The notes under the pieces were generated by a model. That model saw only the letters and a list, made by a program, of their open reading frames with translations. It ran no database searches and was not told the DNA's origin. Below are positions 52,096 through 61,931 of a stretch of DNA of 64,000 nt, piece by piece. Source of the stretch: Bacteroidota bacterium (lineage in GTDB: Bacteria > Bacteroidota > Bacteroidia > Flavobacteriales > Flavobacteriaceae); assembly GCA_023434025.1 (NCBI GenBank), contig JAEYTL010000030.1:62001-126000 (forward strand), in the 5' to 3' direction. The position numbers and the translations under genes were made by a program. Within the stretch, counting starts at the first letter, position 1. Every line of letters starts with the position of its first letter.

Positions 52096-52764
52096 ATGGC
52101 ACAATTTACAAGAATTGAAGTGGCAAACCGGATGAAAGAAACCGGATTGGTTCCGTTGTTTTACAGTGCAGATATTGCCGAAAGTAAAAAGGTGCTGAAA
52201 GCATGTTATGATGGCGGTGCCCGTTTGATGGAATTTACAGCTCGGGGTGATTTTGCCCACGAGGTTTTTGCAGAACTCATCAGGTATGCCGGAAAAGAAT
52301 TGCCGGGCATGATTATCGGCGTAGGATCAATTACCGATGCAGCGGCGGCCTCTTTATATATGCTCTCAGGAGCAAACTTTGTTGTTACACCGGTATTGAG
52401 AGAAGACATTGCCCTTGTCTGTAACCGCAGAAAAGTGTTATGGTCTCCCGGATGCGGCAGCCTAACCGAAATGGCCAGGGCAGAAGAACTGGGTTGTGAA
52501 ATCATTAAACTGTTTCCGGGCGAACTGTACGAGCCTGCCTTTGTTAAAAGCCTGAAAGGGCCGCAACCCTGGACGAGCATCATGCCTACAGGCGGCGTAT
52601 TTCCATGCCGGGAAAGCCTGTCTCCTTGGTTTGAAGCCGGCGTAACCTGTGTGGGAATGGGCTCCCAGCTGATCACAAAAGAAATCCTCCAAAATAACAA
52701 TTATGCGGCATTGACCCAATCAGTTAAACAGGTGTTGGAAATTATAAAAACAATCCGGTCATAA
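52096..52764 (+). CDS. eda: 2-keto-3-deoxy-6-phosphogluconate aldolase family protein
   Basis: A 222-aa class I aldolase that splits KDPG to pyruvate and glyceraldehyde-3-phosphate. Motifs: ETGLVPLFYSADIAESKKVLKACYDGGARLMEFTARGD with the catalytic Glu region, IIGVGSITDAAAA, FVVTPVLREDIALVC and IIKLFPGELYEPAFVKSLKGPQPWTSIMPTGGV, where the Schiff-base Lys region and phosphate site lie. Last gene of the glucuronate operon. Only 42 nt separate it from the regulator gene, with no terminator, so regulator expression may rise with the operon. Confidence 0.93.
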   Translation: MAQFTRIEVANRMKETGLVPLFYSADIAESKKVLKACYDGGARLMEFTARGDFAHEVFAELIRYAGKELPGMIIGVGSITDAAAASLYMLSGANFVVTPVLREDIALVCNRRKVLWSPGCGSLTEMARAEELGCEIIKLFPGELYEPAFVKSLKGPQPWTSIMPTGGVFPCRESLSPWFEAGVTCVGMGSQLITKEILQNNNYAALTQSVKQVLEIIKTIRS

Positions 52765-52806
52765 TAACATTTGGTTTCTTTATTTTAATTAGTATTTTAG
52801 TGACTT

Positions 52807-55800
52807 ATGATGTGTTTTAAAAAAAATACGGCACTGTTTCTTTTTTTTCTGATGAGCTGTTTAACCCTGCCGGCACAGGATTCCGGATTGTCTTTTGAAC
52901 AGATAAGTTATGATGAAGATTTTTCGCCAAGTATGATTTCCAGTATGGTTCAGAGTAAGAAAGGATTCATCTGGATTGGTACGGAAAACGGACTGTTCCG
53001 ATATGACGGTTATAGTTTTTACCGGTATATCCGTGATAAAAATACTCAAGGCAGCCTGAGCAATAACCACATTAATGTGATTTTTGAAGACAGTGACGGG
53101 AATCTGTGGGTGGGAACCAACCATGGTGTTAATCTCTTTAAACGAAACACAAACAACTTTGAAGAGATTGATGTTACACCAATCAAAGGGGGACGGAATT
53201 ACATCAGCTCATTTGTTGAAGATCAGTATAAAAATGTCTGGATAGGCACTTTCGGCGGAGTTAAAAGACTAAATAAAACAACCCGAAAATTAGACAATAT
53301 TAAAAACGACTCCAACTACATCTTAAACCAAAGCCGGGTACTATCACTCTTTTATGACTCTGAATACGGCGTTTTAGTGGGCACTTCACAAGGCTTAAAG
53401 TGCTTTGATCCTGCCACTTCTGAAATACGGAAACTTCCGGAGGGGATGAATGAGCATCGCGAATTTACAGAGGCAAAGGTCTGGAAAACCGTCAGAGAAG
53501 CCAACGGTGATTTATGGTTTGCCACTGAAACCAAAGGGGCTTTTTTCTATTCAAAGGCAGATAAAACACTCACGCAGTATAAAAATGATTTTAACAACCT
53601 GAATTCTATTTCTTCCAATTGGATTAACGATATTATTGTGGTGGATAAAAACACCGTTTGGTTTGCCACCAAAGACGGTTTAAGTGTTTTTAATAAAAAC
53701 AAAAAAAACTTTACCCGCTATAAACACAACCCGCTTAACAATTCCAGCCTGACCGACAACGACATCAAATGCTTTTTAAAGGATCGGCACGGATGCCTCT
53801 GGGCGGGCACGATTGCCGGAGGAATTAACTTTTATAACAAAGCTAATGCAAATTTTACGAATATAAGCGAGTCTATACCGCCTGATTTTGGTTTAAACAA
53901 TGCCATCGTGAGTGCCGTTGCAAAAGAAAACAATGAAGCTCTATGGGTTGGAACCTATGGGGGCGGACTGAATTATGTTGACCTTAAAAACAAAATTTCC
54001 AATTCGTTTACCGTGGATGACCGGGACGAAAAAAAGACCAAAAATATCATTACCGCTCTTGCAAACAAGGATGATAATCTTCTTTTGTGTGGTACGTTTA
54101 ACGGTCTTTTTCAGTTTGATAAAAACACCAAACAATTCAAACCTGTTCCGCTTTCTGCCAGCGGGCTGATTGAAGATGAACGTCCCATTACAGCATTGCT
54201 CCTCGATCAGGACGATATCTGGATAGGCACGAACGGCAATGGCTTAAAACGGGTTTTAAAAAACGGTACGGTTGAAAACTACAGGGATGATGATTCGCCG
54301 AACTCGCTTTCTGATAATTTTGTAACAGACATTGAAAACCGGGAAAAAGGCATCTGGATTGCGACCCAAAACGGGCTGAACTTTTTTGACAAAGCGTTAA
54401 AAAAAGTGACCAAAATCTACCGCACCAATACCAAAAAACGAATTGGTAACAACAGTTTAACGGTACTGTTCACCGATTCCAGCGGTCGGCTGTGGATCGG
54501 GGCAGATTACGACGGACTTTATTATTTTGACGAATCAACCGAAACCTTTCTTACGCTAAACAAAGCAAAAGGCTTTACCGATGCAACCATCAAAAGCATA
54601 GCCGAAGATGCCCAGGGTAACCTTTGGGTAAGTGCTGAAGACTTACTGTTTAAAATAAAGATCAAGAATACGTCTTCCAGGTTAAAAGAATCTGATTTTG
54701 AAATCACAACCTATTCCGCCAAGGACGGCGTATCGGTAAAACAATTTTCCTATAACTGCAGCCTACTGCTCAACAACCATCAGCTTGCTTTCGGAGCAAC
54801 CAAAGGATTAACCCTTTTTAATCCGTCCACCATGTTTAAAACCCCGAATGATAATGAAATCGTTTTAACAAAACTGATTGTGAACAATGAAATCATAGAA
54901 TCAGGTGAAAAAAAATCTATTTTAAACAAAACAATTTCAGAAACATCAGAAATTACAATCAATTACGACCAGGGTTACATCGGATTAGAATTCAGCGACC
55001 TCAATTTTGTAAACCCCAAAAAAAGCAAATATGCTTATAAACTGGATAGTTCTAACAGCAAAGACGAATGGCACATCATTGGCACACAGAATAGGATTAA
55101 TCTGTCTAATCTGAATCCGGGCTCCTATCTGTTATCGATTAAATCCACCAATGAAGACGGGAACTGGAATCCGAAAATCAAGACATTAAAAATTGCGATT
55201 TTACCGCCGTGGTGGGAAACATGGTGGGCATACCTGATTTACGGTATTTTAGTTGTGCTGGTATCAGTCGTGATTATCCGTTTTATCAACAACAGGGTAA
55301 AATTAAAAAGAGAGCTGTTTTTGGAACATGTTGAAAATGAACGTAAACAGGAAATTTTTAACATGCAGCTTAATTTCTTTACAAATATTTCGCATGAAAT
55401 CCGGACACCGTTAACGCTGATCAAAGGGCCTGTTGAGGAGTTGCTGGGTGAGCTTCAGGACGATCCCAAAACGGAAAGCAAATTAAAAACCATTCAGCAA
55501 AATTCAGACAGGTTGCTCAAACTGGTCAACGAATTACTGGATTTCAGAAAAGCCGAAAAAGGATTCATGAAAATTTACTGCGAAAAGCAGGACATCGTAT
55601 CCTTTTGCTTTGACATATATGAATCGTTCAAAGGGATTGCCGCAGAAAAAAATATCGAATATAAGTTTGTGCTGAATTCCAATTCCATTCATGCATATTT
55701 TGATAAAAATCAAATGGAAAAAGTTATTTTTAACCTGCTCTCCAATGCCTTCAAATTCACCAAGAAAAACGGGAAAATTGTTTTTGCTGTTGAACAGGGA

Positions 55801-56952
55801 AACCTTGGAGACAATAAAGTGTATATAAAGGTTAAAGATAACGGAATCGGGATTCCCGAAAACAGCAAGAGCAATATCTTTAACCGCTTTTTTCAGGTGG
55901 ATGACAGAGGCGTGCACAATATGGGAAGCGGTGTTGGTCTGGCCCTTTCTAAAAGTATTGTTGAATTACATAAAGGTGAGATTACGATTCCTGAAGAAAA
56001 AGAATCCTGGGCCAATACGGTATTTCAGATTTCGTTACTGTTAGGACACCAGCATCTTGCCGAGGAGCAGGTTGTAACAGACAAAACTGAAAACCAAACA
56101 GATGCTTTAACCACAGCAAACAACACTTTACAGGCTGCGGAGGGAATGAATGAAGAAACGGAAACGAATCACTATGCCGACCCGGATAAAAAAACCATTC
56201 TGGTTGTGGAAGACAATGATGAAGTGAGAAAATTTATCTTAGGCATTTTAAAGGAAGAATACAATGTGCTTGATTTTTCCAATGCCAGGGAGGCTATTTT
56301 GTTTATGGAAAAAGAAATTCCGGATTTAATAGTCAGTGATATAATGATGCCTGACATGGATGGTCTGGAATTTTGCAAATACATCAAAACAAACGAAAGC
56401 ACAAATCATATCCCGTTTATCCTGTTAACGGCCAAGGCATCAACCGACAATAAAATTGAAGGTCTGTCAACCGGAGCAGATGCCTATATTTCAAAACCGT
56501 TCAGCACCAAAGTTTTAAAACTGAGCATTCTTAATCTGCTCTCGTCCAAAGAAATCATGCGTTTAAAATACAGCGGTAGCTTTATCATTGATTCCGATCT
56601 GGATAAACTGACCACCCCGGAGGAATTGTTCATTAAAAAGCTGATGAAAGTAATTGAAGAAAACCTTGAAAATCCGGAATTTGATGTAAATATGCTTATC
56701 AAAGAAATCGGGATGAGCCGGACAATATTGTATAAAAAGGTCAATACCCTCACGAATCATTCAGTGGCCAGTTTGATAAAACACCTTCGTTTAAAGAAAG
56801 CATCAGACATTATTCTGAATACCACCTACCCTATTTCTGAAGTCGCTTTTATGGTAGGCTTTAATGACCGGAAACATTTTAGCCGGGAATTTAAAAAAGT
56901 TTATAAGCTTTCTCCTTCAGTTTATAAAAGTTCAAACAGTTCAACCGAATAA
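52807..56952 (+). CDS. Hybrid two-component system regulator (HTCS)
   Basis: A 1381-aa one-protein two-component system. Signal peptide and a periplasmic sensor made of two seven-bladed propellers with repeated G-x-IWIGT-x-x-GL motifs (about 25-680), then a Y_Y_Y domain (about 700-790). One membrane helix (about 805-825) precedes HisKA with phospho-acceptor H863 (NISHEIRTP), and HATPase with N-box and VKDNGIGIP. The receiver has acceptor D1178 (SDIMMPDMDG). A C-terminal AraC-type HTH completes it (VNMLIKEIGMSRTILYKKVNTL). HTCSs bind a breakdown oligosaccharide in the periplasm and activate their locus. Targets here are probably the five TRCCCCY-box promoters. A terminator follows. Confidence 0.96.
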   Translation: MMCFKKNTALFLFFLMSCLTLPAQDSGLSFEQISYDEDFSPSMISSMVQSKKGFIWIGTENGLFRYDGYSFYRYIRDKNTQGSLSNNHINVIFEDSDGNLWVGTNHGVNLFKRNTNNFEEIDVTPIKGGRNYISSFVEDQYKNVWIGTFGGVKRLNKTTRKLDNIKNDSNYILNQSRVLSLFYDSEYGVLVGTSQGLKCFDPATSEIRKLPEGMNEHREFTEAKVWKTVREANGDLWFATETKGAFFYSKADKTLTQYKNDFNNLNSISSNWINDIIVVDKNTVWFATKDGLSVFNKNKKNFTRYKHNPLNNSSLTDNDIKCFLKDRHGCLWAGTIAGGINFYNKANANFTNISESIPPDFGLNNAIVSAVAKENNEALWVGTYGGGLNYVDLKNKISNSFTVDDRDEKKTKNIITALANKDDNLLLCGTFNGLFQFDKNTKQFKPVPLSASGLIEDERPITALLLDQDDIWIGTNGNGLKRVLKNGTVENYRDDDSPNSLSDNFVTDIENREKGIWIATQNGLNFFDKALKKVTKIYRTNTKKRIGNNSLTVLFTDSSGRLWIGADYDGLYYFDESTETFLTLNKAKGFTDATIKSIAEDAQGNLWVSAEDLLFKIKIKNTSSRLKESDFEITTYSAKDGVSVKQFSYNCSLLLNNHQLAFGATKGLTLFNPSTMFKTPNDNEIVLTKLIVNNEIIESGEKKSILNKTISETSEITINYDQGYIGLEFSDLNFVNPKKSKYAYKLDSSNSKDEWHIIGTQNRINLSNLNPGSYLLSIKSTNEDGNWNPKIKTLKIAILPPWWETWWAYLIYGILVVLVSVVIIRFINNRVKLKRELFLEHVENERKQEIFNMQLNFFTNISHEIRTPLTLIKGPVEELLGELQDDPKTESKLKTIQQNSDRLLKLVNELLDFRKAEKGFMKIYCEKQDIVSFCFDIYESFKGIAAEKNIEYKFVLNSNSIHAYFDKNQMEKVIFNLLSNAFKFTKKNGKIVFAVEQGNLGDNKVYIKVKDNGIGIPENSKSNIFNRFFQVDDRGVHNMGSGVGLALSKSIVELHKGEITIPEEKESWANTVFQISLLLGHQHLAEEQVVTDKTENQTDALTTANNTLQAAEGMNEETETNHYADPDKKTILVVEDNDEVRKFILGILKEEYNVLDFSNAREAILFMEKEIPDLIVSDIMMPDMDGLEFCKYIKTNESTNHIPFILLTAKASTDNKIEGLSTGADAYISKPFSTKVLKLSILNLLSSKEIMRLKYSGSFIIDSDLDKLTTPEELFIKKLMKVIEENLENPEFDVNMLIKEIGMSRTILYKKVNTLTNHSVASLIKHLRLKKASDIILNTTYPISEVAFMVGFNDRKHFSREFKKVYKLSPSVYKSSNSSTE

Positions 56953-56978
56953 ATCGGGTCAACCTTATCCGTTTCAGC

Positions 56979-57018
56979 AATCCTTTCTGGTGTGTTTTAT
57001 ATATCAGAAAGGATTTTT
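56979..57018 (+). terminator. Intrinsic terminator of the HTCS gene
   Basis: AATCCTTTCTG (56979-56989) pairs with CAGAAAGGATT (57005-57015), followed by TTT. Confidence 0.85.
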
Positions 57019-57067
57019 AAAAACATAAATTACTGAAAAACAATTAATTAACACTCACAATACATTC

Positions 57068-57125
57068 TTACCCCTACAAACGAATATTTACATCCCCTAT
57101 CCTACTGTTTAATCAATCAAATTTG
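57068..57125 (+). promoter_or_regulatory. Regulated promoter B: TTACCCCT box (57068-57089) and -7 CAAATTTG (57118-57125)
   Basis: First C at 57071 is 47 nt upstream of the -7-like element. A second CCCCTA (57094-57099) lies 23 bp further on, so the box may be one half of a direct repeat. It drives the SusCD unit. Confidence 0.65.
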
Positions 57126-57191
57126 TATAATGTATAATTTAAACCTGCAAAAAAACCTATCTAATAAAAACCAACTAACTTTTTTAACAAT

Positions 57192-60179
57192 ATGGAAAAA
57201 AGCAAACAGAAATCTGCTGTTGTACAACTAAGCAACCGGGTGCGACTGGTTCTCCTTGTACTGCTCAGCGTTGTTTACTCAACTGCACAGGCACAAAACA
57301 CGGTTGTAACCGGAAAAGTAGTAGATAATTCAGGCATACCGTTACCGGGAGTTAACATTATAATCTCCGGAACCACAACCGGAACCGAAACCGATTTTGA
57401 CGGGAATTTCAGCATTCAGGCTTCCCCTACCCAAACCCTTCTGTTTTCTTACATCGGTATGAAACCGGTTAGCATATTGGTTGGTAACCAAACCCAACTG
57501 AGCATTACCATGGAAGAAGATTTTGTGTTAGACAGTGTAGTCGTAGTGGGTTACGGAACCAAAAAGAAAAGCGACATCATCAGTTCAGTCACCTCTATCG
57601 AGGCAAAAGACCTGACCAAAGTGGCCACCTCAGACATTGGTGAGATGATCAGGGGTAAAGCTGCCGGGGTACAGGTAACGCTGGCCAGTGGTGCTCCGGG
57701 CGGTTCGTCAAGTATCAGTATCAGGGGACAACGGTCGCTGTCCGGCGGAAATGATCCGTTGATTATTGCCGACGGAGTCATGATCGGAAGTATCAATGAT
57801 ATCAATGCCAACGATATTGAATCGTTGGAAATTTTAAAAGATGCGGCCGCTCAGGCCATTTATGGTGCACGGGCATCCAACGGGGTAATTCTGATTACAA
57901 CCAAACGGGGTAAAGAAGGTAAGACAAGGGTAACCTATAATGGTTTTTCCGGTATTCAAACCATCAACCGGAATTTTGATATTTACAGTGGTGAAGAATT
58001 TGTGCAATTAAAAAGAGAAGCATTCCGAACCAATAACGGCGGTGTTTACAGACCCGATGCTGAAATTTTCTCCTCTTTGGAGCTTGAAAGTGTTCAAACC
58101 GGCAACTATATTGACTGGGAAGATTTAGTATTGCGTACCGGCGAAACCCAAAACCACGCCATCAATATTTCTTCAGGAACAGATAAATTCAGTATTTTCA
58201 GCAGTCTCAACTATATTAAAACAAACGGAGTAATTCCGAATTCCGATTTTAACAAAGTAGGCCTTCGCTTAAATGCGGACCAAAAAATTAACGATTGGTT
58301 AAAAATCGGGTTCAATACTTCTTTTCAGTTTTCAGAAACAAACAACCCTAATAACAATGGGGTAATCTTAAGTTCTATCACAACGGCTCCTCTCGGAAAG
58401 GTGTATAACGACGATGGTTCCTTACGCTGGCTTCCGGGTGGTTTTGAAGAAAATAAAAACCCGTTGATCGACCTGAACGAAACCATGAACCTGGTAGAGA
58501 ACAGAAATGATATTTTAAATGTATTTTTAGATGTTACCCCTTTTAAAGGGTTTAGCTACCGGTTAAATGCCAGCCGAAGATCATGGAACTACAAAAGGCG
58601 TTCCTATAACACATCACGGTCATTGTCTGGAATTGCCAATAATAATCAGGGAAGCGGAAGCATTCAATTTCAGGACAATGTAGAATGGATGCTTGAAAAT
58701 ATTTTCACGTACAAATTTGACCTCAAAGAAAAAAATCACTTTGCCATCACAGGGGTACAAAGTATTTCCGAAACAAAATACAACAATTTTGAAAACCGGG
58801 CAGACAGGTTGCCGAATGACATTCTGGGGATTTACGGATTGGCCGGAGCTTTTGTAAACACACCATCCATTTCAGGAAACAAAAGAGGAATTGTTTCTGC
58901 AGTAGGCCGGATAGAATATGATTATGACAATAAATATTATTTTACGGTTTCCGGAAGAGCCGACGGTTCAACCGTATTTGGAAGAAACAATAAATGGGCT
59001 TATTTCCCGGCAGCCAACATCGGCTGGAATATCCATCGGGAAAATTTTATGCAAAACATTGAGCAAATCAACAATTTAAAACTACGGTTCAGTTACGGAA
59101 GTGTCGGAAATGAGGCAATCAGCCCGGGCGGAAGTCAAAGTGTAGCCGATCAGCGGGATTATGTTATCGGCGGGAATTTAGTATCCGGTTACGCTCCCGG
59201 AAATACCCTGCCTAATCCGGATTTAAAATGGGAAACCTCCACCACCTTTAATGCTGCTTTGGATATCGGATTGTTTAAAAACAGAATCACTTCTACAATT
59301 GAGTTCTACAACACCCGTACAAAAGATTTATTGGTGCTGGAAGCTGTAGATCCGTCATCCGGTTACCAAAACAGATGGAATAATTTAGGAGAGGTAGAAA
59401 ATATGGGAATAGAAGTAACTGTTAATTCAGACATCATCCGAAAAGAAGATTTTAAAGTGAATCTTGGTTTATCATTCACCAAAAACAACAACAAGATCAT
59501 TAGTCTTTACGGTGACGGAGACGATGTGGCAAACAGAAGATTCATCGGGCAGCCGCTGAATGTTTTTTATCAGTTTCAACCCATTGGAATTTTTCAGGAA
59601 GGAGAAGACATTGTTAATTCTGCCCAACCGTTAGCTGTTCCCGGCGACATTAAATTGTTAGATGTAAACGGTGACGGGGTTATTAATGACCAGGATCGCG
59701 TTATTACATCGCAGGTTCCCGACTGGTATGGAACACTTTCTTTAGGTGTTAATTATAAAGGTTTTGATATGTCAGCCGACATTTATACCGTACAGGGAGT
59801 TACCCGAAACAATCCATTCCGGTACGGTTATTTAGAAGGAGGCTCTTTGAGAGGGATCAAAAACGGTATCAAACAAAATTACTGGACGCCTGAAAATCCG
59901 GGGGGTGATTTCCCGAGACCGAGAGAAGGCAATGATCCGGACAACATTTACTTTATGGGACTTCAGGACGCTTCTTATATGCGGTTACAAAACATTACCG
60001 TTGGTTATTCATTGCCGGACAGCATCATTTCAAAACTGGGGTTATCAAACCTCAGGATTTACGTAACAGGCAGTAATCTGATAACCATTACCGATTTTGA
60101 GTCGTTCAGCCCGGAGCGGAATCCGAATGAATATCCTGAGCCGGTAACCATCGTAACAGGCATACAATTAGGTTTTTAA
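57192..60179 (+). CDS. susC: SusC-like TonB-dependent transporter
   Basis: A 995-aa outer-membrane importer. The signal peptide ends near STAQAQ. A CarboxypepD-regulatory-like domain (about 38-115: VTGKVVDNSGIPLPGVNIIISGTTTGTETDFDGNFSI) precedes the plug (about 120-230: VVVGYGTKKKSDIISSVTSIEAKDL, IDANDIESLEILKDAAAQAIYGARASNGVILITTKRG-type signature). The remaining part is the 22-strand barrel, ending in terminal Phe (VTGIQLGF). It works with the SusD lid to import oligosaccharides through TonB-ExbBD energy. First gene of the SusCD-GUS unit; the following SusD start is 33 nt downstream. Confidence 0.96.
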   Translation: MEKSKQKSAVVQLSNRVRLVLLVLLSVVYSTAQAQNTVVTGKVVDNSGIPLPGVNIIISGTTTGTETDFDGNFSIQASPTQTLLFSYIGMKPVSILVGNQTQLSITMEEDFVLDSVVVVGYGTKKKSDIISSVTSIEAKDLTKVATSDIGEMIRGKAAGVQVTLASGAPGGSSSISIRGQRSLSGGNDPLIIADGVMIGSINDINANDIESLEILKDAAAQAIYGARASNGVILITTKRGKEGKTRVTYNGFSGIQTINRNFDIYSGEEFVQLKREAFRTNNGGVYRPDAEIFSSLELESVQTGNYIDWEDLVLRTGETQNHAINISSGTDKFSIFSSLNYIKTNGVIPNSDFNKVGLRLNADQKINDWLKIGFNTSFQFSETNNPNNNGVILSSITTAPLGKVYNDDGSLRWLPGGFEENKNPLIDLNETMNLVENRNDILNVFLDVTPFKGFSYRLNASRRSWNYKRRSYNTSRSLSGIANNNQGSGSIQFQDNVEWMLENIFTYKFDLKEKNHFAITGVQSISETKYNNFENRADRLPNDILGIYGLAGAFVNTPSISGNKRGIVSAVGRIEYDYDNKYYFTVSGRADGSTVFGRNNKWAYFPAANIGWNIHRENFMQNIEQINNLKLRFSYGSVGNEAISPGGSQSVADQRDYVIGGNLVSGYAPGNTLPNPDLKWETSTTFNAALDIGLFKNRITSTIEFYNTRTKDLLVLEAVDPSSGYQNRWNNLGEVENMGIEVTVNSDIIRKEDFKVNLGLSFTKNNNKIISLYGDGDDVANRRFIGQPLNVFYQFQPIGIFQEGEDIVNSAQPLAVPGDIKLLDVNGDGVINDQDRVITSQVPDWYGTLSLGVNYKGFDMSADIYTVQGVTRNNPFRYGYLEGGSLRGIKNGIKQNYWTPENPGGDFPRPREGNDPDNIYFMGLQDASYMRLQNITVGYSLPDSIISKLGLSNLRIYVTGSNLITITDFESFSPERNPNEYPEPVTIVTGIQLGF

Positions 60180-60212
60180 AAAATGTTTTGTAAACTAGTA
60201 AAGAAAAAAATT

Positions 60213-61829
60213 ATGAAAAAAATTAATTATTTAATCTTTTCAGTCGTTTTAACCTCACTTGCTTTTTTATCCTGTGAGTCGTTTTTGGAAGAGGAGATCG
60301 TTGACAGAATTTCGGTAGATTATATTTATATGACCCCGGAAGGGTTGGAAGTAGGCGTAAATGCCCTTTACAACAGAATGAGGCTGTATAATTCACCTTC
60401 CGGAGACAATACCAACCTGCAATCCAATGTGTTCTTTTTGGCCGCTACCGATTTAGGGCTGCACCGCACGTGGTTTACCCCTTACGGAGCTTCTACCCAT
60501 ACCCCGGCAAGATTTCCGGCCGACAAATGGAACAATGCCTACCGTATTATCGACAGGGCATCAGCCATTATCACAGGAGCCAGGTCTGTAGAAATGGATG
60601 AAACCGCAAAAAATAAAATTGTGGCTCAGGCAGCCGCCATACGAGGGGAATTATATTTAGATTTAATCCGGATGTACGGCACCATTGTACTCGATACGGT
60701 GCCTACAACACCTCAAAATATTGACGATCCGGTTGTTTATGAAGCCGCCTCGGAAGAAGCGGTGTTTGGCGTGATTAACAAAGACCTTGATTTTGCCGTT
60801 CAGCACCTGGACTGGCAGGTACCCGCCGGACGTTACGGACAAGGAGCCGCAAGGCATTTGAGAGGAAAAGCGGCTATGTGGAGAGGTGACTGGGAGGAAG
60901 CAGCCCATCAATTTGATGCTATCATTAACAATGGCACCCATAACTTGGTGGAACTCAACCAGGTTTTCGGGTCAAACGTAAACCACAGCGAAGCTCTCTT
61001 TGTTTACCAGAGAGATCAATTGCTCGGAGCCGGTGATGGTCTTGCCGGCGGCGGCGGTTCCTGGCTCGGAAGTGCTTTTAACCAGCGGTTATATGAAAAA
61101 CAGTCGGGTGAAGATCCGGCAGCGGGAGGCGAAATTATCATCAGCCTGGAATACGGCGGTCAGTCATTAGGCTGGTTTTTCCCCAACAATTACCTGAATT
61201 CACTCTATGACAAAGTAAATGACAAACGGTTCACAACCTACTACTGGCCGGAAAATTATACTGATTATATTGTCAACAATCCTGCTCACCCAAGATTTGG
61301 CCAGCCTATTACACAGCCGGAAGATAATTACAGAAGGTTTCACTGGAGTTTAAAGAAATATGCCGATTTTGAAACCAAACTGCCCAATACCAACGACAGT
61401 TATAAAAACCATATCTATTATCGTTTTGCTGAAACCTTGTTGCTGGCTTCAGAGGCTCATCACAATCTTGGCAACGATGCTTTGGCGTTAGAATATATGA
61501 ACAGGGTGAGAAGAAGAGGCTACGGGTTAAACCCGATGACACCGGCACCGGGAATCGATTTTGCAGGATGGACGCTGAACACCTATCTGGAAGAATCAGC
61601 CCGGGAACTGGCCTTTGAAAACAACCGCTGGTTTTTGCTCAAACGGCTTGGTCTGCTGGGCGAAAGAATTTCGCTTTATTACAGAAATGGTGACAACAGC
61701 ACCTCAGAAGCCAATGACGCCATGAACAGCCAGACCCCTTGGCAACCGCACTATGTTAATTGTCCTGTTCCGCAAAGTCAGATTGATGTGATGGGAGCAA
61801 ATGCTTCGCAGTTTAATATTGGCTATTAA
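60213..61829 (+). CDS. susD: SusD/RagB-like nutrient-binding lipoprotein
   Basis: A 538-aa lipoprotein (MKKINYLIFSVVLTSLAFLSC, then ESFLEEE). Helical SusD fold with TPR-like motifs: AQAAAIRGELYLDLIRMYGTIVL and RHLRGKAAMWRGDWEEAAHQFDAII. The C-terminal part has FAETLLLASEAHHNLGNDALALEYMNRVRRRGYG and the SARELAFENNRWFLLKRLG box. It lies on the cell surface as the lid of the SusC channel and binds the glycan. The ATG at 60213 is chosen because it starts the lipoprotein signal; a start at 60183 would add a ten-residue charged leader. Confidence 0.96.
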   Translation: MKKINYLIFSVVLTSLAFLSCESFLEEEIVDRISVDYIYMTPEGLEVGVNALYNRMRLYNSPSGDNTNLQSNVFFLAATDLGLHRTWFTPYGASTHTPARFPADKWNNAYRIIDRASAIITGARSVEMDETAKNKIVAQAAAIRGELYLDLIRMYGTIVLDTVPTTPQNIDDPVVYEAASEEAVFGVINKDLDFAVQHLDWQVPAGRYGQGAARHLRGKAAMWRGDWEEAAHQFDAIINNGTHNLVELNQVFGSNVNHSEALFVYQRDQLLGAGDGLAGGGGSWLGSAFNQRLYEKQSGEDPAAGGEIIISLEYGGQSLGWFFPNNYLNSLYDKVNDKRFTTYYWPENYTDYIVNNPAHPRFGQPITQPEDNYRRFHWSLKKYADFETKLPNTNDSYKNHIYYRFAETLLLASEAHHNLGNDALALEYMNRVRRRGYGLNPMTPAPGIDFAGWTLNTYLEESARELAFENNRWFLLKRLGLLGERISLYYRNGDNSTSEANDAMNSQTPWQPHYVNCPVPQSQIDVMGANASQFNIGY

Positions 61830-61931
61830 CACCCTTAAATTGAGTTAGTTAAATCAAAAGAGGCTTTAGCAGCCTTGTTCAGAAAAAAGAAACCTATTAC
61901 CTCTTTGTTTTTCAAATATAAAAAATACACT

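Noticed and set aside
52206..52700. 164-aa open frame antisense to eda
   Set aside because: It is a mirror frame of a conserved aldolase, with no promoter or recognisable domain.
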